64,000 nucleotides of DNA. Source: Isoetes taiwanensis. Its lineage: Eukaryota > Streptophyta > Lycopodiopsida > Isoetales > Isoetaceae. Position numbers and translations under genes: made by a program. Where the stretch lies: contig JAJEKV010000027.1 of the NCBI GenBank assembly GCA_021234155.1, forward strand, positions 5,080,623-5,144,622, written 5' to 3'. Shown here one piece after another: positions 23,468 to 32,254 of the stretch (position 1 is its first letter; every line of letters starts with the position of its first letter). The notes beneath the pieces are model-generated. The model saw only the letters and a list, made by a program, of their open reading frames with translations, was not told the DNA's origin and did not search any database.

Positions 23468-24645
23468 AGGGGCTGAACCTACATCAAGGCCACTATATAG
23501 ATTTCATGCATTAGAGATGGCTGAATTAAAGAAGAAGTTAGTAGAAGTTTTGGAACAAGGGTTCATATGGCCGAGTGTTTCTCCATTTGGGGCGCCAGTT
23601 TTGTTTGTAAAGAAGAAAGATGGCACATTAAGGTTGTGTATTGATTATCGTATGCTTAACCAGATTACAGTTAAGAATAGGTATGCATTGCCTAGAGTTG
23701 ATGAGCTCATTGACCAGTTGGGTCAAGCTAAGTACTTTACAAAAATTGATCTACGATCTGGATATCATTAGATCCGGATCAAGGATACAGATATTTATAA
23801 GACTGCATTTAGGACACGCTATGGACATTACGAGCTCGTTGTAATGCCATTTGGGTTGACAAATGCTCCCGCCACCTTCATGCGCCTAATGAATGAGATA
23901 TTCCGACCTTTCTTGGATAAGTTTATATTGGTTTTCTTTGATGACATTTTGCTATATGCCAGGACATTAGAGGAGCATGTGGAACATGTAAAACAGGCAT
24001 TAGCTATTTTGCGACGAGAAAAGTTGTATGGTAAGCTATCTAAGTGTACAAACTAGATTGGTATACCTTGGGCATGTTATTTCAGAAAAGGGATTGGAGC
24101 CAGATCCTTCTAAGATTGAGGCAGTTAAGGATTGGCTCACACCAAAGATGGTGAAGGAGGTAAGGTCATTATTGGGATTAGCGGGGTATTACCGCAAATT
24201 TGTTCCTAAATTTGCAAAGATTGATGCTCCTTTGTCTTCTCTGTTGGGTAAGAAGAATGACTTGCATTGGACTGATAATTGTCAGGAAAGTTTTCAAAAA
24301 ATGAAGGATGTCTTGATTAGTGAATCAGTTTTAAGGATCCCTGACATGAATATACCCTTCATGTAGTCACTGATGCTGGGAAAGCTATAGGGGGGAGTCT
24401 TGTTGCAGAATGGCCGAGTTTGTGCTTACATATCTCGTAAGTTGTCCCCTGCTGAACAAAATTACCCAGTGCATGATTTGGAAATGTTGGCTATTATCCA
24501 TGCCTTGATGGTATGGAGGCATTATTTATTGGGTCATCATTTCTTTTTGAAGGCTGACCATCAAAATTTGAAGTATTTTACGAAACAGACATATATGAAC
24601 AATAGGCAAAGGAGATGGATGCAATTAAGACAAGAATATGACTTT
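23468..24645 (+). pseudogene. Outer Ty3/gypsy element, 5' piece (RT and part of RNase H)
   Basis: Reads as Ty3/gypsy pol from just before RT: '[20 protein letters not shown]', '[12 protein letters not shown]', '[18 protein letters not shown]' and the active-site 'FFDDILLYA' (second Asp pair intact), then RNase H ending in 'NRQRRWMQLRQEYDF'. Stops lie at 23769, about 24054 and 24366, with at least one shift, so it is dead. Gag and protease are missing on the left, where AATCTT-rich DNA begins. On the right it is cut exactly at the ACTTT target site of the inner chromovirus and continues at 50902. Confidence 0.9.
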
Positions 24646-26291
24646 TGTGACGTTCCAGGGGAATATACGCCTTAGATACGTATATTCCTGGACCCGTCAC
24701 TATACAAGTCGACCTTTGGTAGCCTTGTATACCTTAGGAAATGGCAAGGGGCACATATCTAAGTTAATTGTTTAACTTAGATAACCTTAGGATAAGGCCC
24801 ATTTCCACATGGCCTTATCCTATTGGGCAACCGCCACACGACCCCATCCTAGTGGTGCCACGTGTCATCCCATGTGGATCCTCACCTATATTGGCTCAAA
24901 CTCTAACCCTAGACCTCTTTTCCTGACTCTAGCACCTGAACACTCACCTACGCACTTGAAACCCCGTTTTGAGCATCGTTCATCGTAGCATAGCCTAGCG
25001 CAGCAGCCCTCGAAGTGTGCGTATGATCATAGAGGGAGCACGACCTCGACCCCGTCAAGGAGCAATGGAGACACCAGGGATGGGAGGAAGCGCTTCTGGA
25101 GCAGGTAGGTGGAGTAGAGTCATAGTAGTTCATCTGGAAGTTAGCACTCCAGATGGGTCGGTATGTTGTATCTTGAGTAGAGCCATCCTAGAACCTTTGA
25201 TGAACATCTGGAACCCTAATCAAGGAACCCTAACTGTTAGTTAGATATGTATGATTAGGTTAAGATGTTCTTATTATGATGATCATGATATGATGTTATG
25301 GGATGTTGGTTGATCATGTTTGCTCCTCTTGTATTGGGAAGGGGGGTAGAGACCTAGGGCCATATGTAGTATGCTTCTAGTGTAGATCCCTTAGTTCCTA
25401 TTAGTTGCGGCCTGTGCATAGGAACCCACCGGGCTATGGAGGCTATGATGTGACTCAACACTACACAACGGGACTAGAGGCGATGCGGAGGGAGGATCCC
25501 TGCCGAGTGGGGGCTACGGGGGATCCCATAGTGGGCTAGGCTTATGGTCGGTCACTTCGTGTGGGCCGAGCATGGGTCCGACACCTCCTGGGGCAATGGT
25601 GCTGCCCTGCCTCTCAAGAGTTGCAAGTACTAGCTTGGCTCTTGTTTTGGGGGGTTCAGTCGGGTACGAATCGTGTGTCGCCACGATTCTCTAGCCACCC
25701 GAGGAGTCTCTAGATCCCGGGAGGGGGAAATGCAACACTTCCTGCCTAGACGGACCAGGGAGATGCAACCTGGAGTAGTCCCGATGGGTGATGCCATGGG
25801 ATTGCGTATCCGGAAGGCTAGAGTCATGCCAGAGCCTGATAGAGCCCATCTGCAAAGTATGCACAGGAGGGGCAGATGGAGTGGTCAACCCTAGCCATTG
25901 TCTTATGCCAGCCCCGCCACTGTCATGATTCGGTCTGCTCTATCTTGAGGCCTATCCAGTCAGTCGACTTCCTTATGTGTCGGAGCCACGGGTAGGAGCT
26001 CTCATGTTTTATGGCATATGATTATGTTCTTTGCACCTAGGGATATGTGGATGAGCTACCCTTCGAGGTAGTGTGATGTATTGTTGTTGCTAGTTCTGAC
26101 GATGTTTATGCTTCCGCTGTGATAGGAGCCCATAGGGGAAGGGCGCGCAAGACACCTTCTTGTCCCCTTTCCGCACTACGGAGACTCCAGAGTGCGGGAT
26201 AGACGGAGGGCCCGTGCGGTCGGAGGATCGGATGGGGGATTTCCTACGGAGTGTACGGCTGGGCGCCGTATATTTAGTAGGGAGCGTCACA
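24646..26291 (+). repeat. 5' LTR of the chromovirus
   Basis: 1646 bp, from TGTGACGTTCC to GGAGCGTCACA. It matches 48173-50901 along its length apart from the segment inserted in the 3' copy and deletions of about 14 and 12 bp there (near 25214 and 26234 of this copy). Short frames inside it are not genes; they recur in both LTRs. Confidence 0.95.
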
Positions 26292-26292
26292 A

Positions 26293-26304
26293 TGGTATCA
26301 GAGC
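26293..26304 (+). promoter_or_regulatory. Primer-binding site, initiator tRNA-Met
   Basis: TGGTATCAGAGC, one base after the LTR end, matches the complement of the 3' end of plant initiator tRNA-Met. It is the usual site where minus-strand DNA synthesis starts in plant LTR elements. Confidence 0.93.
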
Positions 26305-26875
26305 GATGTTCTTGGTTGACCAGGAACTAGCACTGACCATAACCATGAAAGTAGTCTAACAGGCCTAATAGGGTGCGAAATGAAAATTTCCACCATGGAA
26401 CCTCAAAAATAGGGGAAAAAAATTTCTCCTAGGTAGTGGGTCCGTAAGAATAGGCTAAGTTGTTAGATGATGAAAAATAATGAGTCAAATTCACCTTCTA
26501 GTAAAATTAAAGTGAAAATTATGCATCTGCATCAAATTTCACCTAAAATGGGTTGAAGAATCATGCCAATCCGAGACCTGGGTGAAAAATGGTGCAAATT
26601 CGTAATTAACACTCCAAACTATTAGGAAATTTGAAAATTTTAAGGTATAATACGAAAATTAAGTATATACACCAATAATTAAATATATACTAATAATTAA
26701 GTTATATTGGAGTAATTAATAAGGGGGGCTAATAAGTAGGCCTATTAATGGTAGGAGAATATTCCCTAGAGCACCTCCTTTTAAATATCTTGCCACCTCA
26801 TTTTCCCCCCAACCTTTTCCTCCACCTTATCTCTCTTGCTCAGCCTTACGTCATCCATTTCCTAAACCGTTAAAT
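26305..26875. other. Untranslated leader of the chromovirus
   Basis: AT-rich sequence between the primer-binding site and the first ORF. No frame of note. Packaging or dimerisation signals would be expected here but cannot be identified by eye. Confidence 0.6.
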
Positions 26876-27960
26876 ATGGCACGCACCAAGCAGACAGCTA
26901 GGAAGTTTAGTGAGAGACCCGTACCCCCGATGGCGGCGGCAGCAGCAGGACGCCACGGCAAGCAGATTCCTCCACACCTTAAGCCAAGACCAGAGGAGGA
27001 GGCGGCGTCTTCGACGGATGACACCTTCCACCCGTCAGAGGAGGGCAGCCCTAGCAGCAGCAGTAGCTCTTCGTCGGCCCAGTCCCAGTGGACCGGCGAG
27101 ACAGTTCAAATGGGTGACCTCTCCGGCCAAGAGGAGGAGCAGCACCAGACTCAGGAGCCAGGCCCCTCTTCACTGAAGAAGAAGGGCAAGAACAAAGTTG
27201 CAGAGTGGGAGGAGGAGAGGGAGCAGAGGGAGAGGGAGCGGCACACAAAGAGAAGGAACGACAGACCTCGCGGGACCGTCGTGATCGAAGAACCTCCCCC
27301 GCGCGGGGTGGACGTGGAAGAAGAGGTGGAGGGAGGAGACAAAGAAGAGGAGGAAGTCTAGGAGGAAGGAGACGAAGTCGTTGGGGAATCCTCAGACCCC
27401 AACGCACGCCCACCCTACCCGAAGTGGCCTAAGCCACCGAAGGTAGTAAAGAAGCAGAAGGTGGGTGAGCGGCCGTTCGCGCTCCGCGAGGAGCGCCAAT
27501 TCAAGTGCAAGCTGAAAGCGTACCAGGAGTACCTTCGTCGCTGGACGAGGTACAATGACTGGTATTGCAAGCAGAATGTGGAGCGCTACGTCAAAGGCGG
27601 CCAGCTGAAGATGAACCAGTCGAAGCTGCCCCTCCACGTCCGGTGAAGCCAAAGAAGACCCATCATGGGCCTAACTCTCGGCACGCCCGTGTCTTTCGGG
27701 AGATTAGGCACTTCCAACAGTGTACTAATCTCATGATTAGGAAGGCCCCTTTCGAGCGCCTGATGCGGGAGGTAATGCAAGAATCCGTGACTGACTATAG
27801 GGTAACTGCCCTAACCACGCGAGTTCTGCAAGTAGCGGCCGAGGCGGAGCTGACACAGCTTTTTGAAGAAGGGAACCTATGCGCCATCCACGCCAAAAGG
27901 GTGACGGTAATGCCCAAAGATCTCCATTTGGCGCGGAGAATCCGCAAGGAGTACCCTTGA
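26876..27960 (+). pseudogene. Histone H3-like fusion ORF carried by the retrotransposon
   Basis: The ATG at 26876 opens with MARTKQTARK, identical to the start of histone H3 (A1 to K9, including K4 and K9), then FSERP, so S10 is lost. About 230 residues of H3-foreign sequence follow: Ala- and Ser-rich, then charged E/R-rich, then a stretch with '[20 protein letters not shown]'. The C-terminal 90 codons (about 27685-27957) are an H3 histone fold: '[20 protein letters not shown]', '[20 protein letters not shown]', '[18 protein letters not shown]'. They align without gaps to H3 positions 47-135; by eye about 50 of 83 core positions agree. C110, H113, R116, K122 and D123 of the H3-H3 interface are kept; K56 is Q and K79 is V. 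Loop 1 has no CENH3-type insertion. An in-frame TAG (27359-27361) and a shift near 27600 break this copy. Confidence 0.9.
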
Positions 27961-28734
27961 GTCTCCTAATTTTGTAATTATAATTAAAGTTTTAATGTAA
28001 TTTAACTGTTCTCTATAAATATATAGCTCCTTTGTTCTTGTAAAATTGATGAAATTTTGATGTAAAAATATAGTTAAATAAGTTAGATTGTACTAAAATT
28101 TTTTGCATTGATCTTCTAATAGTCTAATTATCATAACCCTAGTCAATCAAATCAATTTTCTGATCAAAATTGGCGAAACCGGAAGGGTCCGCGCCAAAAC
28201 CACTTCCGGCCGCTTCGGAACGCGATTTCGCGCGAACCCTTCCGATTTGGCCTTCTGGAGGTCAATTTTGCCCAAGAAAAATTGTAGGCTAGGCTAGAAT
28301 TGATCAGTTAGTCATGTTAGAATCTTCTAAAACTCAAAAATTTGTCAAAATAGCTCCAAAATCGCGAAACCGGAAGGGTCCGCGCCAAAACCACTTCCGG
28401 CCACTTCGGAACGCGATTTCGCGCGAACCCTTCCGATTTGGTCCTTTTTGGCCTAATTTGATCAAATTTGACCCAACAACCTGCCATGTAGTGTTTCTTG
28501 CTTTGATTTGCTTAGATTTGCACTTCATGATAGCTCATTTGGACACCTATAGGCCTCGAACAAAAGTTTTTCCTACCAAGAACCCCTGTGCACGGAACCC
28601 AAGGCAGACCTTAGCCTATAAAAAGGGGACTCATTTGTCATTTTTCCTACATCAAAATTGCTCCTAGCATCCTAGGCGATTTTCCAGCTCCCTATTGATC
28701 CTTGCGAGCCATTTTCTACAGTCACCTCTGTTTA
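27961..28734. repeat. Inter-ORF spacer with a duplicated 78-bp GC-rich foldable block
   Basis: Two near-identical 78-bp blocks at 28173-28250 and 28363-28440 begin GCGAAACCGGAAGGGTCC and end GCGAACCCTTCCGATTTGG, so the ends of each can pair (GGAAGGGT with ACCCTTCC), with inner pairing of CCGGAAG/CTTCCGG type. They stand out in AT-rich surroundings. They could be an RNA structure, a promoter module for the downstream ORF, or a simple duplication. Confidence 0.7.
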
Positions 28735-30249
28735 ATGGCGCCCTCAAGCTTTGTTAGATGGTACGATGCTGCCAACCATATCCATGATTTTCCTGCCGAG
28801 CAAGCCTTCCATGTCTTTGACCACCTCTTTGATCTTCATGCAACACTCAGTAGGACTCTCTATTACACTGATATCATGTGCCAATACGACCAGCAGGTCC
28901 TACCCTGGGAAGTTAGTTTGCCGCCTAGGGGAGGGAAATGGGTATCCCTAGATTCGCTTAGCCAAACCTTAGGGGGAGGATCCAAAAGCAAGCTGTGGGA
29001 TAGGACTAGACCCATGCCTGACTACATGACCTGCAAGCATAATAGGCACAGATATCTTTCAGCCGCTGCAGCCCTAGCCTTGTTTATGCAGTATAAGTCA
29101 ACCAATAAGGCAGGCGAGCCCTCAATTCAGCCTTTAGATTTGGCACCTCTCGACACCCGAAGGGAGCAGATCAACATCTACGAGATCGAGTCTTCAGAGT
29201 ACGAGTACTATGGCTCCACCTCAGGAACACCTATGCTCCAGATTGAGCAAGACTATGAGCAAGAAGGGGAGGAGAACCCAAGTTTGGAGATGAGAGAATC
29301 AAGGAGGATGGAGAGGTGGATAGCTAAGCAAGAAGGCACATTAAGGCGAGATTTCGAACCGCCAATCGGCATCACGGCCCTCTCTCCAGTGATCATCGAC
29401 GGCGAGGAGTACATACTGGCCAACGACATCCTCAACCTTCCTTACTGCCAAGAAGAAGGCCTCAGGATCGACGAGCTCTTAGGCTTAATTGCACAAGAGC
29501 AGGGCAGCGACTTCATCGACTACTCCTACCAGGAAATTCCAAGGGAGCTATCGGAGCGACACTCATACGCCGAGACAATGTCAGGTATAGAAGCCTATCA
29601 GCAGATAAGGGAGATCTATCGACAACAAAAACCTATCATCCCAGAGGAGGAGTTCCAACAGATACAAAGCAGATTGTACAAGCCAGGAAGAGGTCCAAGG
29701 TCCAGCCGACCAGTTCGTTCCAGGAGTTCGCGCCAAGCACACGCCAACATCAACCTGGAGAATGCAACTACCATGTGGAGGGACCATGAAGACCTCATCG
29801 CACTAGAAACCTATGGGGAAGCAACTGGCAGAAAAGGCACAGGTTCCAACATCGCGGGGAAGGGCAAAGCACTTCGATACTATCTTCCAGCCCTTAGCCA
29901 AGGGCAAATGATAGTATTTCACAAGGAGTTTAGCCCAAGAAGAGAAGAGTCTGCCGCGCTCCTCATAGCCCTCTCTGGCTTTGGACAGCACGCCAGACTA
30001 GACTACGGATTGGACCATGTCATCCTCTTCAAGAGATCCGTAGCTCTTCACTGCCTCGACTTCGCCAGAGGCCACCTCAGGGACGCACATTTGTCAGTAG
30101 TGGCGGGGAGGGCACCCGAACTCCCTGCACCCCAGATGGCGAGAGCACTTGAAGGGGGATCGGCCGCAAGGATCTTGCAGAACGTCGGCAAAGGGCTACG
30201 ACTCAAGAACGTCAAGAACTTCTTCAAGACCATGAAGGGGCATCAATGA
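28735..30249 (+). CDS. Unknown 504-residue protein of the chromovirus, between the H3-like ORF and gag
   Basis: One intact frame. I take the ATG at 28735 (context TTTAATGGC); the frame is open upstream but without ATG. No family was recognised. Visible features: an Ala-rich helix ('RYLSAAAALALFMQYKS', near residue 110), an acidic stretch (about residues 145-195), a basic Arg/Ser segment ('PGRGPRSSRPVRSRSSRQ', near residue 320) and a basic C-terminus ('GLRLKNVKNFFKTMKGHQ'). No signal peptide, membrane helix or zinc knuckle. It is the longest undamaged frame of the element, on the same strand as gag and pol, and is followed by an intron-like AT-rich gap and an acceptor CCTTGCAG at 30473. It may be a nucleic-acid-binding accessory protein; that is a guess from its charge pattern. 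Confidence 0.7.
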   Translation: MAPSSFVRWYDAANHIHDFPAEQAFHVFDHLFDLHATLSRTLYYTDIMCQYDQQVLPWEVSLPPRGGKWVSLDSLSQTLGGGSKSKLWDRTRPMPDYMTCKHNRHRYLSAAAALALFMQYKSTNKAGEPSIQPLDLAPLDTRREQINIYEIESSEYEYYGSTSGTPMLQIEQDYEQEGEENPSLEMRESRRMERWIAKQEGTLRRDFEPPIGITALSPVIIDGEEYILANDILNLPYCQEEGLRIDELLGLIAQEQGSDFIDYSYQEIPRELSERHSYAETMSGIEAYQQIREIYRQQKPIIPEEEFQQIQSRLYKPGRGPRSSRPVRSRSSRQAHANINLENATTMWRDHEDLIALETYGEATGRKGTGSNIAGKGKALRYYLPALSQGQMIVFHKEFSPRREESAALLIALSGFGQHARLDYGLDHVILFKRSVALHCLDFARGHLRDAHLSVVAGRAPELPAPQMARALEGGSAARILQNVGKGLRLKNVKNFFKTMKGHQ

Positions 30250-30473
30250 TGGAAAAACTTGCTTTGTTGTCATTTAAATTATATTCAATAATTCCCTTCA
30301 ATATTATCATGTAACTCATGAGATGTATTTCTAAATATTAATGACTTATTATGTTCTTGACTTGTAAGTGGAATTTTCACATGATTTCTTTTGTACCTAA
30401 CAATAATTTAATTGCAAATAGGTATGATTGATGTGTAACCTAAATAACAAGCATTGATGATCAATCCTTGCAG

Positions 30474-31045
30474 CCAGGAACACAGGCTCAGGTTCCCAAG
30501 GCCAGGGCCGACATCACCAATGGGTACCTAGAAACCTATTTGGACGTGAACAAGAAGACAACAACGAGGAAATGACGGTGGAATTAATCAACGCAAGGCT
30601 CACCCAGATGAGGAACCAGATGCCCCAACTGATTCACTGGGCCACCCCATTGATAAACGCCCAAGAATATGCACCTGCACCACCACCTCCTCCACCACTA
30701 CCTCAGCAAGGCATTGAGGAAGGACCACAACCAGAAGGGCAAGACAACCAGGGAAATGTCAGGGACAGAAATAGGAAAAGAAGAACCTGAAGGACCCCAA
30801 CACCATCCAGTTCCAGTTCATCAGACACTTCTGACAGCCAAGACAGTTCTAGCTCAGACAGCGAGTCCGATAGATCACAGGTAAGGGCCAGGGCAAAGAA
30901 GACAGATGACTATCAGAAGAAAGTTGACAGCGCTATGAGCAATGTATGGAAGACTAGGAAGTTGGGACAGTTCTCAGGGAAAGACAGGTCAGGTATGGAG
31001 GCAGAAGTTTGGCTTGATGAAATGGAAGAGTTTGGAAATTCTTAT
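30474..31045 (+). pseudogene. Chromovirus gag, 5' part
   Basis: Frame from the acceptor at 30473, including 'MTVELINARLTQMRNQMPQL', a Pro run and a Ser/Asp-rich linker after a TGA at about 30788. It then enters the capsid-like start 'WKTRKLGQFSGKDRSG' and 'EVWLDEMEEFGNSY', typical of Ty3/gypsy gag. It stops at the left end of the DNA transposon (31046) and continues in the same phase at 42542 once the insert and one TTAT are set aside. Confidence 0.85.
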
Positions 31046-31070
31046 AAGTCGTATTTAATTAAAGTGGGAC
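31046..31070 (+). repeat. Left terminal inverted repeat of the DNA transposon
   Basis: 25 bp, perfect match to the reverse complement of 42513-42537. A second, weaker match continues inside: GGGACTCA...TTTCGGAA at 31066-31096 pairs with sequence about 30 bases further in on the right side. Confidence 0.93.
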
Positions 31071-31399
31071 TCATTCCATTCCCATTTTTTTTCGGAACCC
31101 TGTTAATTTACATAAAAAGAAGCACCTCGACCCGAAAACTATCCTTAATTCGAATTTTTGAATAAAACTCTGCATTCCAGCTTTGCTGCAGTTTTCCCTG
31201 GTTAGCGAGTCGAGAACAAGAACAATGCAACTGAAACAAAGGAAATTCATTAAAAATTGAAACCAAAGAACTAGTTGAAAAAGAATTTTTATTAATTAAT
31301 GGAATAGGTACAATGTATTTTACATCGGACGCAGAGACCATGGCGGTCTTGCTGTCACTACAGTTACATCATCTTGGTAGGTGGTCCACCTTAGGGGAT

Positions 31400-31690
31400 T
31401 AACTAGCGGCGCTTCTTCACGCCGACCGTAAGCCTTGGGGCAACCTCAAGAGTGTGGAATGCCTCACGTGGAGGTGCCTCGGAGCTACCGGCCGACCTGT
31501 CCACCCGACTTCTCCACTCGCCTCCCGCAGCCTTTCATCGAATATGCTCCTTCCCCAACCTCCGTGGATGTTATGCAATGCTTGCAAGATGCTTTGAGCT
31601 TCCTGAACTTTCTCTTTGTTCTTCGCCTGTTCTTTATCCCCAGGATGTAGCGAGCAACCTCTGAATTCGCGAGCAAGAGTGTAGCGTGGA
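31400..31690 (-). pseudogene. Coding-like C-terminal fragment inside the DNA transposon
   Basis: Minus-strand stretches such as 'KVQEAQSILQALHNIHGGWG' and 'EAPPREAFHTLEVAPRL', ending 'VGVKKRR' and a stop near 31400, look like protein but are split over frames. Family not recognised. It may be the tail of the minus-strand gene or a separate one. Confidence 0.35.
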
Positions 31691-31889
31691 CCGGGTCCGT
31701 GCGCGAACGGTATTTCTTTTAAGCTTTGAGCGGGATCTCATGCCGCCTCGCCTCTCGTGATGCATGAGCGGGATGCGTGCTCGTGGTCGGATCCGTGCCT
31801 CGAACCACCGGAGCAAGGAGAGTATGATTAACAATTACGGTGCCATTAGTCAAAACGAAGAAAAAGAATGTTGAAATCAAATTACAATG

Positions 31890-32200
31890 GAGGACATTCA
31901 TTCCATACAACCGCATCCAATGACGTGGGAAGTGTCTTTCGACTTCGCGAAGTCGAGAAAGGCCCATAAAAGTGAAAGTACAACCATTCTCATTAGAATA
32001 TGGTTGCATCCAATCACACACGGAAGCATACAAATGGTTTCGTCAACGAGACAACCAGTGCCGTCGAGAAAGGCCCAGGAAACGCAATGTACAAGCATTA
32101 TCATAATAGTTTGTGGCTGCATCCAGTCACACAATCAAACATACAAATGGTCTCATGAACAGGACAAGCATGCCTTTCTCGACTCGTGAGTCGAGAAAGG
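31890..32200. repeat. Three tandem units of about 120 bp with palindromes (left arm)
   Basis: Three diverged units, each with a 'TGCATCCAATCACAC'-like motif, a 'CATACAAATGGT' motif and the CTCGACT..AGTCGAGAAAGGC palindrome or its right half (about 31940, 32063, 32174). Such arrays near transposon ends often bind transposase; no direct evidence here. Confidence 0.65.
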
Positions 32201-32254
32201 CAGCGAAAACTCAATATACAAGTATATTCATTACAAAATGTTCAATACATGTGT

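Noticed and set aside
25017-25894. Open frames in the LTR (and their twins at 50239-50517)
   Set aside because: They lie fully inside both LTRs, are short, and show no domain.
26876-27960. The H3-like ORF as a CENH3 (centromeric H3)
   Set aside because: Loop 1 between the second and third helix has canonical H3 length, and the exact ARTKQTARK tail is not a CENH3 trait.
26876-27960. The H3 match as an ordinary host histone gene that the element landed beside
   Set aside because: It lies between the primer-binding site and gag inside LTRs with a matching target duplication, has no separate promoter signs, and the tail and fold are split by a long foreign segment.
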